A DNA stretch of 64,000 bases from Aestuariimicrobium soli (GTDB taxonomy: Bacteria > Actinomycetota > Actinomycetes > Propionibacteriales > Propionibacteriaceae): the NCBI RefSeq assembly GCF_051192575.1, contig NZ_JBPJSQ010000003.1, positions 124,001-188,000 on the forward strand, given 5' to 3'. Both the position numbers and the translations under genes were made by a program. The stretch's first letter is position 1. Each line of letters opens with the position of its first letter. The notes under the pieces were generated by a model, which saw nothing but the letters and a program-made list of their open reading frames with translations, made no database searches and was not told the origin of the DNA. Of this stretch, positions 53,178 to 61,048 are shown piece after piece.

Positions 53178-53930
53178 TCACAGGGGAATGATCAGGCCGT
53201 CGTCGTCGATGTCGATCGGGGCGGTGAGTTCCACGTGGTCGACCCAGGCCCGCCAGCAGTGCAGGCGGTAGGGCAGTCGCAGGGCGTCACGGCCCGACGG
53301 GGCGGCGTTGTCGTAGAGGGCGGTGACGTCGGCGAGCAGTTGGTCGCGCTCGGGTTCGTCGAGGCCGCGGGCGGCCGGTAGGCGGGCGACCATGTCGAGC
53401 AATTCGGGCTTGGTCGTCGGCACCCAGTGCCGGTAACTGGTGGCCTCGTGCTCGGGGAAGTACTTGCTGGTCAGCAGGCCGTCGACGGCGTCGAGACCGA
53501 AGTCACCGCGCATGGCCCGGGGGTCGAGTTCGCGCACCCGGGCGATCAGCCGCTTGACCCACGGCACGGAGTCGTCGCGGGCCAGCATGCTGACGCTCGC
53601 GGCGCCGCCCGGGCGCAGCACCCGGGCCATCTCGGAGAGCACCAGCCCGGGGGCGAACCGGTGGAACGACTGGTGGGTGACGACGGCGTCGAACTGGCAG
53701 GGGTCGAAGGGCAGCGACTCGGCCTGGGCGGCCACGGCCACGATGCCGCTGTCGCGCAGCCGGGCGACGACCGCGGGGTTCTTGTCGACGGCGAAGACGT
53801 GGTGACCCTGGGCGGCCAGAGCGCGCGGCAATGCCGTTCCGGCAAGGGTGAGCACCTTCATCTCCGGGGCGGGAACCAGCCAGTCCAGTGCCTGGGTGGG
53901 CAGGGCGAAAGGGCTGGGCATGGCCCCCAT
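53178..53930 (-). CDS. SAM-dependent methyltransferase
   Basis: A 250-aa class I methyltransferase. The SAM-binding region reads EMKVLTLAGTALPRALAAQGHHVFAVDKNPAVVARL (a variant of the GxGxG motif with GTALP), then ESLPFDPCQFDAVVTHQSFHRF and EMARVLRPGGAASVSML. The methyl acceptor is unknown. The C-terminal half (WVPTTKPELLDMVARLPAARGL) is like UbiE/Methyltransf_11 proteins. ATG 53930 or ATG 53921 are both possible starts. It is divergent from the tad operon module. Confidence 0.85.
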   Translation of the reverse strand: MGAMPSPFALPTQALDWLVPAPEMKVLTLAGTALPRALAAQGHHVFAVDKNPAVVARLRDSGIVAVAAQAESLPFDPCQFDAVVTHQSFHRFAPGLVLSEMARVLRPGGAASVSMLARDDSVPWVKRLIARVRELDPRAMRGDFGLDAVDGLLTSKYFPEHEATSYRHWVPTTKPELLDMVARLPAARGLDEPERDQLLADVTALYDNAAPSGRDALRLPYRLHCWRAWVDHVELTAPIDIDDDGLIIPL

Positions 53931-53954
53931 CGTAGGCGGCAGCCGGAGGGGGAG

Positions 53955-54044
53955 TTGTCCACAGGGTGCGTGCGCGGTGGGCGTGTCGTCCACAGATTGT
54001 TCCGAGGGTGGGACGATCGGCCCTTCGGCGACCACAACTGGGGT
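53955..54044 (+). promoter_or_regulatory. Two-box promoter module B (in front of the tad operon)
   Basis: TTGTCCACAG at 53955 and a one-mismatch TCGTCCACAG at 53986 (31 bp apart), TGGGACGATCGG at 54009 and GACCACAACT at 54030. The GTG start of ssd lies 15 bases after GACCACA, exactly as in module A. The shared order and spacing, with little other similarity between the boxes, argue for a common regulator. Confidence 0.75.
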
Positions 54045-55142
54045 GTGAGCAGTCAGCAACAGCCCGCGCTGGTGATCGCGCGGCAGCCCAAGGTGGTCGA
54101 GTCGGTGCAGGCCTCGGCGGCGGCCGTCGGTCGCGCGGTCGAGGTGGTGACCGACGCCGAGACGGTGCGCCAGCGCTGGCGGGCGGCGCCCGTAGTGCTG
54201 GTCGGGGCGGAGTGCGCCGCCATGGTGGTCGCCTGCGCGCTGCCGGTTCACCCCGGCGTGCACGTCGTCGCCCCGACGGCAGACGAGGCGGTGGCCTGGT
54301 CGGCCCCGCTGCAGGCCCCCGTGGTGGTGCTGCCCGAGGGGTCGGGGCTGCTCACTGGTCTGCTGGCGGGCGTCGGTGAGCGACGAGGGTCGGGCCGGGT
54401 GGTGGCCGTGTGCGGCGCCTCCGGTGGGGTCGGGGTGAGCAGTCTGGTGGCCGGTCTCGCCCAGGTGGCGGCGCGCACGGGCCTGCGCACGGCCGCCGTC
54501 GAACTGGCGAGCCACTCCGGCGGTCTCGACCTGCTGATGGGGGTGGAGCAGCAGCCGGGGTGGCGCTGGCCCGATCTGGCCTCGGCGTCGGGGCACGTGG
54601 GTGCGTTGTCGGGCAGGGTTCCCCGCGCCGCCGAGGTCGATCTGGTCTCGGTCGGACGATCGCCCGTCACGCCCGGGCAGGCGGCTGTCATGGCGGTCGT
54701 CGAGGCCCTGACCCGCAGCCACGCGCTCGTGCTGGTCGATGCCGGCCGCTGCGCCGAGCTGGCCCTGCCGGCCGCCCTGGTCGGGCGCACCCTGCTGGTG
54801 GTCGGCGCCGATGTGCGCAGTGTCGTGGCGGCCCGCTCACGGCTCGCGGCGGCCGCCCTCGAGCCGGATCGGCTGGCGCCGGGTGTCATCGAGGTGGTCG
54901 TCCGGTGCGGACGCGATCGGCGGCTGGCGGCCAGCGAGGTCGGACGAGCGCTGTCCCTGCCGGTGCTGGGGCGGGTGCGGGACGATCGCGGCGTGCCCCA
55001 GGCGCTCGAGGCCGGTGACCAACCGGCCCGTCGTGCGCGATCGTCGTTCGGGCGGGACTGTGCGGCGCTGGTCGACCGACTGGCCGCGCCCGCCGACGCC
55101 TCAGGTTCGAGCGATCGGCCCTTCCTCGGGGAGGTCGCATGA
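54045..55142 (+). CDS. ssd: Ssd/CpaE-like MinD-family protein of the Tad locus
   Basis: A 365-aa protein with an N-terminal receiver-like region and a MinD-type ATPase half. The P-loop region is VVAVCGASGGVGVSSLVAGLA (deviant Walker A with GGVGVSS), then TAAVELASHSGGLDLLMGVEQ. In mycobacteria the homologue Rv3660c (Ssd) affects septum placement, and CpaE proteins place Tad pili at the pole. The GTG start follows the promoter module. Its end overlaps tadA (GCATGA). It is an intact counterpart of the remnant at 586. Confidence 0.9.
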   Translation: MSSQQQPALVIARQPKVVESVQASAAAVGRAVEVVTDAETVRQRWRAAPVVLVGAECAAMVVACALPVHPGVHVVAPTADEAVAWSAPLQAPVVVLPEGSGLLTGLLAGVGERRGSGRVVAVCGASGGVGVSSLVAGLAQVAARTGLRTAAVELASHSGGLDLLMGVEQQPGWRWPDLASASGHVGALSGRVPRAAEVDLVSVGRSPVTPGQAAVMAVVEALTRSHALVLVDAGRCAELALPAALVGRTLLVVGADVRSVVAARSRLAAAALEPDRLAPGVIEVVVRCGRDRRLAASEVGRALSLPVLGRVRDDRGVPQALEAGDQPARRARSSFGRDCAALVDRLAAPADASGSSDRPFLGEVA

Positions 55143-56302
55143 AGGCGGACGATCTCGAGGCCGTCCGGGGGCGGCTCGCCACCCTGGGGCGGGCCTGGTC
55201 GCCGGCGGACGTCGCCGAGGCGCTCAGGGGCTTGGGCCTGGTGGTGTCCGATCGGCTGGTGGCCGAGGCCGTCGACGGGCTGCGGCGCAGTTCGGTGGGT
55301 GCCGGGCCGCTCGACGACCTGCTGGCCCTCGACGGGGTGACCGATGTGCTGGTCAACGGCCCCGACCGGGTGTGGATCGACCGCGGGGCGGGGTTGGAGC
55401 TGACCGAGGTGCGCTTCGCCGGTGAGGACGAGGTGCGTGCCCTCGCGGTGCGGCTGGCGGCCAGCGTCGGCCGTCGGCTGGACGAGGCCTCGCCGTGGGT
55501 CGATGCCCGCATGGCCGACGGCACCCGGGTGCACGCGGTGCTCTCGACGTTGAGCGACCCCGGCACCTGTCTGTCGCTGCGGGTGCCCGCCCGTGCGACC
55601 TTCAGTTTCGAGGCGCTGGTGGCGGCGGGTTCGGTGTCGCCGCTGATCGAGCGCGTGCTGCGTCGGGTGATGGAGCGTCGGGTTCCCTTCCTGGTGACCG
55701 GGGGCACCGGCAGCGGGAAGACGACCCTGTTGGCGGCCCTGATCGGGCTCGTCGATCCGGCCGAACGGGTGCTGGTGGTCGAGGACTCACGCGAACTCAA
55801 CCCGCATCACCCGCACGTGGTGCGGCTCGAGGGCCGGGTGGCCAATGCCGAGGGGACGGGACGGGTGACGCTCACCGATCTGGTGCGCCAATCGCTGCGG
55901 ATGCGGCCCGATCGCGTGGTGCTGGGCGAGGTGCGCGGCCCCGAACTGGTCGACATGTTGATGGCGATGAACACCGGTCACGAGGGCGGGTGTGGCACCG
56001 TGCACGCCAACTCGGTGGCCGATGTGCCGGCCCGGCTCGAGGCGCTGGCGGCCCTCGGGGGGATGGGACGCGACGCCTGCCATGCCCAGGTGGCGTCGGC
56101 GCTCGACCTGGTCGTGCACGTGGGTCGAGTGGGCGGACGACGGTTGGTGCAGGAACTCGGCGTCTTCGAGCGCACGGCCGGCCTGGTCGAAGTGGTGACG
56201 GCTCTTCGCGTCGATGAGGACGGGGTCGAACACACCGGGCCGGGGTGGCCGTGGCTCGCGGCCCGTTGCGGCATCGCCCGGTTCGCCGAGGTGGCGGCGT
56301 GA
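55139..56302 (+). CDS. tadA: Tad pilus secretion ATPase TadA (CpaF)
   Basis: A 387-aa hexameric ATPase that powers Tad pilus assembly. It has DVLVNGPDRVWIDRG, Walker A VTGGTGSGKTT (about residue 190), Asp box VVVEDSRELNPHHPHVVRLEGR, Walker B RPDRVVLGEVRGPELVDMLMAMNTGHEGG, and the His box GTVHANSVADVPARLEAL. All catalytic motifs are intact, unlike the copy at 1299. It is coupled to ssd upstream and tadB downstream. Confidence 0.95.
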   Translation: MKADDLEAVRGRLATLGRAWSPADVAEALRGLGLVVSDRLVAEAVDGLRRSSVGAGPLDDLLALDGVTDVLVNGPDRVWIDRGAGLELTEVRFAGEDEVRALAVRLAASVGRRLDEASPWVDARMADGTRVHAVLSTLSDPGTCLSLRVPARATFSFEALVAAGSVSPLIERVLRRVMERRVPFLVTGGTGSGKTTLLAALIGLVDPAERVLVVEDSRELNPHHPHVVRLEGRVANAEGTGRVTLTDLVRQSLRMRPDRVVLGEVRGPELVDMLMAMNTGHEGGCGTVHANSVADVPARLEALAALGGMGRDACHAQVASALDLVVHVGRVGGRRLVQELGVFERTAGLVEVVTALRVDEDGVEHTGPGWPWLAARCGIARFAEVAA

Positions 56303-57099
56303 CGGCGGTGTGCGCCGGGCTGGCGGCGCTGGCTGTCTGGCTGCTGGTGCCGGCGCGTCCGCGCGGCCTGCGTCGGATCGAGGCGGCCAAGCCCCGCGGT
56401 TCGGGCCGGTTCGTGGTGCCCGTCGTCTGGTGTCTCGTCGCGGTGGCCTGCCTGCTCGTGCTGGCGGCCGGCGGTGCCGCCGATCTGGCGCTGTGGTGCC
56501 TGGTGGTGACGGTGGCCGGTGGGCTGGTCGCCTGGCTGGTGAGTCGCGCGCGCCGCCGACGGCGCGAGGTGGCCCTGCAGCGGCAGGTGGCCGAGGCCTG
56601 TCAGGTGGTGGCCGGCCAGCTGGCCATCGGGCAGGTGCCGGCGCGCGCCCTCGAGGGGGCAGCCGAGGACTGCGCGGTGGTTCGTCCGGTGGTGACGGCG
56701 CAACGGGTCGGTGCCTCGGTGCCCGACGCGCTGCGGGAGGAGTCGCGCACGCCCGGGGCCGACGGACTGGCGGCGCTGGCCTCGGCCTGGGAGTTGTCGG
56801 CCCGGCTGGGGGCGCCGACCGCGGCCCTGGCCTCGGCCGTCGCCGACGGGCTGCATGAGGAGGAGCGACTGCACGAGACGGTGGCCACCGAACTGTCCGC
56901 CACCCGGGCGACGGGCAAGGTGCTGGCCCTGTTGCCCGTGGTGGGCGTGATGATGGCCGGTCTCGTGGGGGCCGATCCGGGGCACTTCCTGCTGGCCACC
57001 TGGCCCGGACGCGTGTGTGTGGTGGTGGGCGTGGTGCTCACCTGCGCCGGCGTGGTGTGGACCGAGACCCTCGCCGATCGAGCCGGAAGGACGAGCTGA
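56299..57099 (+). CDS. tadB: Tad pilus membrane platform protein TadB
   Basis: A 266-aa type II secretion F-domain protein of the inner-membrane platform. Helices occur at the N-terminus (CAGLAALAVWLLVPA), at VVPVVWCLVAVACLLVLAAGGA, at LALWCLVVTVAGGLVAWLV, and at the C-terminus. The soluble F domain reads VAEACQVVAGQLAIGQVPARALEGAA and LASAWELSARLGAPTAALASAVADGLHEEERLHETVATEL. The GTG start overlaps the tadA stop. TadA docks on TadB and TadC. Confidence 0.9.
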   Translation: MTAVCAGLAALAVWLLVPARPRGLRRIEAAKPRGSGRFVVPVVWCLVAVACLLVLAAGGAADLALWCLVVTVAGGLVAWLVSRARRRRREVALQRQVAEACQVVAGQLAIGQVPARALEGAAEDCAVVRPVVTAQRVGASVPDALREESRTPGADGLAALASAWELSARLGAPTAALASAVADGLHEEERLHETVATELSATRATGKVLALLPVVGVMMAGLVGADPGHFLLATWPGRVCVVVGVVLTCAGVVWTETLADRAGRTS

Positions 57100-57899
57100 T
57101 GGCGGTGGTCGTGGCGCTGTTGGCCGCCCTGGCGGTCTGGCTGCTCGTGCAGGGCCAGCCCGACCCGCGCCGGCTGGAACGGGCCAGCCCGGGGGCGAGG
57201 GCCGCTGGCGATCGGGGTCGTGGGTCCCGGCGGCAGCGCGTGGGTTCGTGGCTGGTCGGACGACCCGATGCCCCCAGCCTCGGCAGACGAGCCTTCGGCG
57301 GCGCGACCCTGGCCTGTCTGGGGTGGTTGACCACCGGCGGACTGGGCGTTCCGTGGGGGCTGCGCGCTCTGCTCGTGCTCGCCGCCGGGGTGGGGCTGGT
57401 GGTGGCGCTCGGGCACGTGGAGCCCGCCCGGGTGGCGCGCGACCGGGAACGACAACGAGGCCAACTGCCCGCCACCATCGACCTGCTGGCTGCCGCACTG
57501 GCGGCCGGGGTCGCGCCGCGGGTGGCTGCCGCCGAGGTGGCCCGGGTGGTGCCCGAGCCCAGTCGGTCGGCCCTGCTGGTGGTCTGCGCCGAGACCGACG
57601 TGGGCCGCTCCGACGCCGATGCCTGGCGCGCCCTGGGCACCTCGCCCCGGTGGGAGGCCGTCTGGGGTCGCGTGGGGCGCGACCTGGCCCGGAGTGCGCG
57701 CCACGGGATTCCGGTGCAGGAGGTGCTCGTGGTGCACGCCGCGCGCGCCCGACAGTCGCGCCGGGCCGCCCTGGAGCGGCGGGCCAGGGCCGTGGGAGTC
57801 AGCTCGGTCGTGCCACTGATGGTCTGTTACCTGCCCGCGTTCATGGCGGTCGGGGTGGCGCCGATCATCCTCGGCCTCGGCCTGCAGTACCTGCACTGA
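57099..57899 (+). CDS. tadC: Tad pilus membrane platform protein TadC
   Basis: A 266-aa second platform protein with an F domain (PATIDLLAAALAAGVAPRVAAAEVARV, ARHGIPVQEVLVVHAARARQSRRAALERRARAVGVSSVVPLMVCYLPAFM) and a terminal helix (GVAPIILGLGLQYL). ATG 57099 overlaps the tadB stop and follows GGAAGGA. It ends the first tad operon. The pilin operon follows after 150 bases with its own promoter module. Confidence 0.9.
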   Translation: MAVVVALLAALAVWLLVQGQPDPRRLERASPGARAAGDRGRGSRRQRVGSWLVGRPDAPSLGRRAFGGATLACLGWLTTGGLGVPWGLRALLVLAAGVGLVVALGHVEPARVARDRERQRGQLPATIDLLAAALAAGVAPRVAAAEVARVVPEPSRSALLVVCAETDVGRSDADAWRALGTSPRWEAVWGRVGRDLARSARHGIPVQEVLVVHAARARQSRRAALERRARAVGVSSVVPLMVCYLPAFMAVGVAPIILGLGLQYLH

Positions 57900-57918
57900 G
57901 CCCTGCCTCAGCCCGAAG

Positions 57919-58049
57919 TTGTCCACAGGTTCGGGATGGGTGCAAGAGCTGTCCACAGGCCCAAAAACTTTCTGGGACGAATCGGGCCCTGATGACCACA
58001 GTCCCAGTGAGCCCACGGTGTGGGTCGCCAACCAACAAGGGAGAACATC
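57919..58049 (+). promoter_or_regulatory. Two-box promoter module C and leader of the pilin gene
   Basis: TTGTCCACAG at 57919 and CTGTCCACAG at 57949 (30 bp apart), TGGGACGAATCGGG at 57973 and GACCACAGTC at 57994. Spacing between parts is the same as in module A. Unlike modules A and B the coding region starts 56 bases later, after AAGGGAG, so the pilin mRNA has a leader with a ribosome-binding site, fitting strong expression. Confidence 0.75.
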
Positions 58050-58295
58050 ATGTCCGAGATCGATCTGCTCGACACCCAGAAGTACGCGCCGGCCCCGAAG
58101 GCGTCGGCTCGTCACGAGGCCCGCCTGACCAGGCTCGCCCAGCGGGGACTCAGCACGGCGGAGTACGCCATCGGCATCCTGGGGGTGATCGCCTTCGCCC
58201 TCGTGGTCTACACCACGTTCGGCAACAGCAAGATCGCCGAGGGCGTGCTGCAGCTGGTGATGAAGGCCATCAAGCACTTCGCGGGGAAGATCTGA
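58050..58295 (+). CDS. flp: Flp-type pilin (DUF4244-like)
   Basis: An 81-aa prepilin, the major subunit of the Tad pilus. A hydrophilic N-terminus of about 37 residues ends in QRG, the likely prepilin peptidase site, followed by LSTAEYAIGILGVIAFALVVYTTFG, in which Glu5 after the cut and the hydrophobic core are as in Flp/DUF4244 pilins. The charged leader is longer than usual. No prepilin peptidase (TadV) is encoded in the window. AGGGAG lies 9 bases before ATG 58050. Confidence 0.9.
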   Translation: MSEIDLLDTQKYAPAPKASARHEARLTRLAQRGLSTAEYAIGILGVIAFALVVYTTFGNSKIAEGVLQLVMKAIKHFAGKI

Positions 58296-58316
58296 CGCCA
58301 AACGGGGGCGGGGCAC

Positions 58317-58349
58317 GGGGGTGCGGCCAACTGATGCGGCCGCACCCCC
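58317..58349. terminator. Stem-loop after the pilin gene (attenuator)
   Basis: GGGGGTGCGGCC (58317-58328) pairs perfectly with 58338-58349, a 12-bp GC stem with a 9-base loop, 22 bases after the flp stop. A second small hairpin (GGCCGGGG, CTTCGGCCC) follows. Such a partial terminator would let pilin be made in excess over the two minor pilin-like proteins downstream. Confidence 0.65.
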
Positions 58350-58389
58350 ATCCCGGCCGGGGCTTCGGCCCGGAGGGGAGTGGTGAGCG

Positions 58390-58770
58390 ATGAACGGTGG
58401 CAGCCAAGCGACCGGGCGTGGCGGGCGGGTTCGCCCGCAGCGCGGCATGGTCACCGTCGAGACGGCGGTGGGCATGATCGCCGTCGCCGTGGTGCTGGCG
58501 TTCTGCAGCGCGCTGGTGGGTCTGGTCATCCAACAGGGCCAGTGCGAAGAGGTGGCCACCCAGGTGGCACGCCAGGTCGCCCGAGGCGACGACGAGGCCG
58601 CGCGCCGGGCGTCCCAGGCGGCGCCCCTGTCGGCCGAGGTCGTGACGACCACGCGGTCCGGATGGGTGACCGTGGTGGTGACGATGCGGCAGTCGTGGGG
58701 GTCGCTGGGGCCCGTCGAGGTGCAGGGAGCGGCCAGCATGCCGCTCGAGCCCGGAGTTGGTGCACCGTGA
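58390..58770 (+). CDS. TadE-like minor pilin
   Basis: A 126-aa pseudopilin-type protein (Rv3655c type). After a basic start (GRGGRVRPQRG) the conserved segment MVTVETAVGMIAVAVVLAFCSALVGLVIQQGQCEEVATQVARQVARGD has the TadE features, a Glu after the cleavage Gly-Met and a helix followed by an amphipathic region. ATG 58390 follows AGGGGAG. It overlaps the next gene by GTGA. It probably primes or caps the pilus. Confidence 0.85.
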   Translation: MNGGSQATGRGGRVRPQRGMVTVETAVGMIAVAVVLAFCSALVGLVIQQGQCEEVATQVARQVARGDDEAARRASQAAPLSAEVVTTTRSGWVTVVVTMRQSWGSLGPVEVQGAASMPLEPGVGAP

Positions 58771-59162
58771 ACCGGGGCCAATCGGGCGAGCGGGGCGTGG
58801 GCACCGTGCTGACGGCCGTGGTGATGATGGCCATCGTCGCCGCGACCGTGTTCGGCCTGTGGGGGCTGGGGTGGCTGCGGGGGCACGCCATCGCCGCCGA
58901 CGCCGCCGACTCCGGGGCGCTGGCCGCGGCCCGCGCCTATGCCGCCGACCCCGAGGCCGACTCGTGGGCGGCCTGTCAGCGGGGAGCGGCCGCGGTGGTG
59001 CGCAATGGGGCCACGGCGGTGAACTGTGTGTTCGAGGGCGACGAGACCAGCTTCGTGGTCACGGTCACCGCCGAGGTGAAGCTGTGGCCGCGGATCTCGC
59101 TCCCGGGGGCGCCGCGCCGGGTGCAGGTGACGGCTCTCGCGGGTTCTGGGAACGCGGGGTGA
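58767..59162 (+). CDS. TadE/TadG-like protein (Rv3654c type)
   Basis: A 131-aa protein with one N-terminal helix (GVGTVLTAVVMMAIVAATVFGLWGLGWL) preceded by ERG, followed by AADAADSGALAAARAYAADPE and a small extracellular domain with two Cys (AACQRG, AVNCVF) that could bond. It matches the helicase-neighbourhood TadE-like family, always downstream of TadE in actinobacteria. It ends the pilin operon. Confidence 0.83.
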   Translation: MNRGQSGERGVGTVLTAVVMMAIVAATVFGLWGLGWLRGHAIAADAADSGALAAARAYAADPEADSWAACQRGAAAVVRNGATAVNCVFEGDETSFVVTVTAEVKLWPRISLPGAPRRVQVTALAGSGNAG

Positions 59163-59241
59163 GGGATCGCGAGATGCCCGACCGCGGGCGCTGGACCGGG
59201 CGCGGGGCGAAATGTCCGACGGGCCGCCTAGCCTTGCGGGC

Positions 59242-60441
59242 ATGCTGACGATGCTCGCCGTGCACGGCTATCGCTCCCTGCGTGACGTGGTCGTGCCGCT
59301 GGCTCCGGTCACGGTGATCACCGGCGCCAACGGTGCGGGCAAGTCGAGCCTCTACCGTTCGCTGAAGCTGCTGGCCGACACCGCTCGAGGGTCGTTGGTG
59401 GGGGCGCTGGCCCGCGACGGCGGGCTCGCCCGGGTGCTGTGGGCGGGGCCGGAGGAGATCTCGGGGGCCATGAAGCGCGGTGAGGTGCCGATCCAGGGCA
59501 CCGGCTCGCGTCGGCAGCCGATCAGCCTCACCCTGGGTTTCGCCACTGACACCTTCGGCTATCTGGTCGACGTGGGTCTGCCGATCCCGCGGACGACGGC
59601 ATTCCTGCGCGATCCCGTCATCAAGCGGGAGGCGATCTTCGCCTCGCCGGTCTACCGACCTGCGTCATCGCTGGTGGAGCGCAAGAACCACACGCTCAAG
59701 GTCAATCCCGGCGACGGCTGGCGGGTGCTGGCCGAGGATCTCGACGACCGGGCGAGCATGTTGGGTGAACTGGGCGACCCGCAGGAGTACCCCGAGGTGC
59801 TGGCGGTGCGCCGACAACTGCAGGGGTGGCGGTTCTACGACGGGTTCCGCACCGATCCGCTGTCCCCGGCACGCCAGCCGCACGTGGGCACCTGGACCCC
59901 CGTGCTGGCCGACGACGGCGCCGACCTCGCCCCGGCGATCCAGTCGATTCTCGAGTCCAGTTGGGAGGGGCCGTTCCGGCGGGCGGTCGCCGATGCCTTC
60001 CCCGGGGGCGAGATCGCCGTCACCAACCACGACGGCCGCTTCGAGGTGGAGTTCAACCAGACGGGGCTGCTTCGTCCGCTCAATGCTGCCGAACTCTCCG
60101 ACGGCACCCTCAGGTTCCTGCTGCTGGCCACGGCGCTGCTGAGCCCCCGGCCGCCGAGCGTGTTGGTGCTCAACGAGCCCGAGACCAGCCTGCACCCCGA
60201 GGTGCTGCCCGCCCTGGCCGGCCTGATCACCGGGGCCGCGAAGCGCACGCAGGTGGTGGTGGTCAGCCATTCGTCCGCGATCGTCGATCACCTGCTGGCC
60301 GGCCACGACGACGCCGACGACCCCGACGACTGGCGCGACCAACCCGTGCTGCACCACCGGCTGGTGAAACGCTTCGGCGAGACCGTCATCGAGGGTCAGG
60401 GGCTGCTCAGTCGTCCGACGTGGAACTGGGGGAGTCGCTGA
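59242..60441 (+). CDS. AAA-family ATPase (RecF/OLD-like, SMC-type head)
   Basis: A 399-aa predicted ATPase. It starts MLTMLAVHGYRSLRDVVVPLAPVTVITGANGAGKSSLYRSLKLL with the Walker A GANGAGKSS. The signature-like ELSDGTLRFLLLATALL and Walker B PSVLVLNEPETSLHPEVLP, followed by VVVVSHSSAIVDHL, are typical for the AAA_21/DUF4435-less OLD group. A TOPRIM nuclease domain is absent. ATG 59242 lies 7 bases after TAGCCT, so it is probably leaderless. Relatives occur singly or in defence and repair settings, and the role here is unknown. Its end overlaps the convergent ArsR gene by 35 bases. Confidence 0.85.
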   Translation: MLTMLAVHGYRSLRDVVVPLAPVTVITGANGAGKSSLYRSLKLLADTARGSLVGALARDGGLARVLWAGPEEISGAMKRGEVPIQGTGSRRQPISLTLGFATDTFGYLVDVGLPIPRTTAFLRDPVIKREAIFASPVYRPASSLVERKNHTLKVNPGDGWRVLAEDLDDRASMLGELGDPQEYPEVLAVRRQLQGWRFYDGFRTDPLSPARQPHVGTWTPVLADDGADLAPAIQSILESSWEGPFRRAVADAFPGGEIAVTNHDGRFEVEFNQTGLLRPLNAAELSDGTLRFLLLATALLSPRPPSVLVLNEPETSLHPEVLPALAGLITGAAKRTQVVVVSHSSAIVDHLLAGHDDADDPDDWRDQPVLHHRLVKRFGETVIEGQGLLSRPTWNWGSR

Positions 60442-60970
60442 CCCGCCGCTCGACCCGCTGGCTCATGTCCGGATGCAGCGACACGAACAGCGACCACGCC
60501 TCACCCTCGGGGTCGCGCGGCCGGTCGTGGTACTCGGCGAACAAGGCGCCCAGTCGCTCCCGGAACTCCTCGAGGTCGGCCGGCTTGAGGCGGAGCCCCA
60601 GGCGGGTCAGCGCCTGCTGCTCCGGCGGAACCAGTGCCACCTCCTGCAGGAACGCGTCGAGCATGTGCACGCCGGGGGCGGGGGAGTCGAGGTACCAGGA
60701 CTTGCCGGTCGTCCGATAGGGAATCTCGCGGGATCCGCGCTTGCCGCGACGGGGCTCTTCGGCCACCAGGAATCCGGTGTCGACCAGGGTGCGCACGTGG
60801 TGCAGGCAGGTGGCCGGGTTGAGGTCGAGAGCCTCGGCGATCTCGCGGTTGGTCAGCGCCTCGTCGAGGCACAGGCGCAACATGCGCAGCCGCAGGCCCG
60901 AGGCGAGCGCCTTCGCCTCGGCGTCGGTCGCCTGGCGATGCTCGAAGGGGGGTTCGTCCGGGTGGGGCAT
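60407..60970 (-). CDS. ArsR-type winged-helix regulator
   Basis: A 187-aa regulator. The N-terminal winged helix reads LASGLRLRMLRLCLDEALTNREIAEALDLNPATCLHHVRTLVDTGFLVAEE. The C-terminal half (LDAFLQEVALVPPEQQALTRLGLRLKPADLEEFRERLGALFAEY) resembles ligand-binding extensions of the HTH_20/ArsR group. It is divergent from an MFS transporter gene and probably represses it through the inverted repeat at 61011. Confidence 0.85.
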   Translation of the reverse strand: MPHPDEPPFEHRQATDAEAKALASGLRLRMLRLCLDEALTNREIAEALDLNPATCLHHVRTLVDTGFLVAEEPRRGKRGSREIPYRTTGKSWYLDSPAPGVHMLDAFLQEVALVPPEQQALTRLGLRLKPADLEEFRERLGALFAEYHDRPRDPEGEAWSLFVSLHPDMSQRVERRVSDSPSSTSDD

Positions 60971-61010
60971 GACGTGAGACTATCCGGTGGCACGGCCGCT
61001 CCGAAAGAGT

Positions 61011-61048
61011 GATTGACTTTTCCCAATCGGTAGCGGATGCTTGGCGTG
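61011..61048 (+). promoter_or_regulatory. Operator and promoter between arsR-type and MFS genes
   Basis: GATTG (61011-61015) and CAATC (61024-61028) form an inverted repeat 8 bases apart, a likely binding site of the ArsR-type regulator. GATGCT at 61036-61041 could be the -10 of the MFS gene, with its GTG start 6 bases on, implying a leaderless message. Confidence 0.5.

Noticed and set aside
53955..57965. Clusters of DnaA-box-like TTGTCCACAG as a replication origin
   Set aside because: Only two boxes per site, no AT-rich region, and no dnaA, dnaN or gyrB nearby. Fixed spacing to a start codon fits a promoter better.
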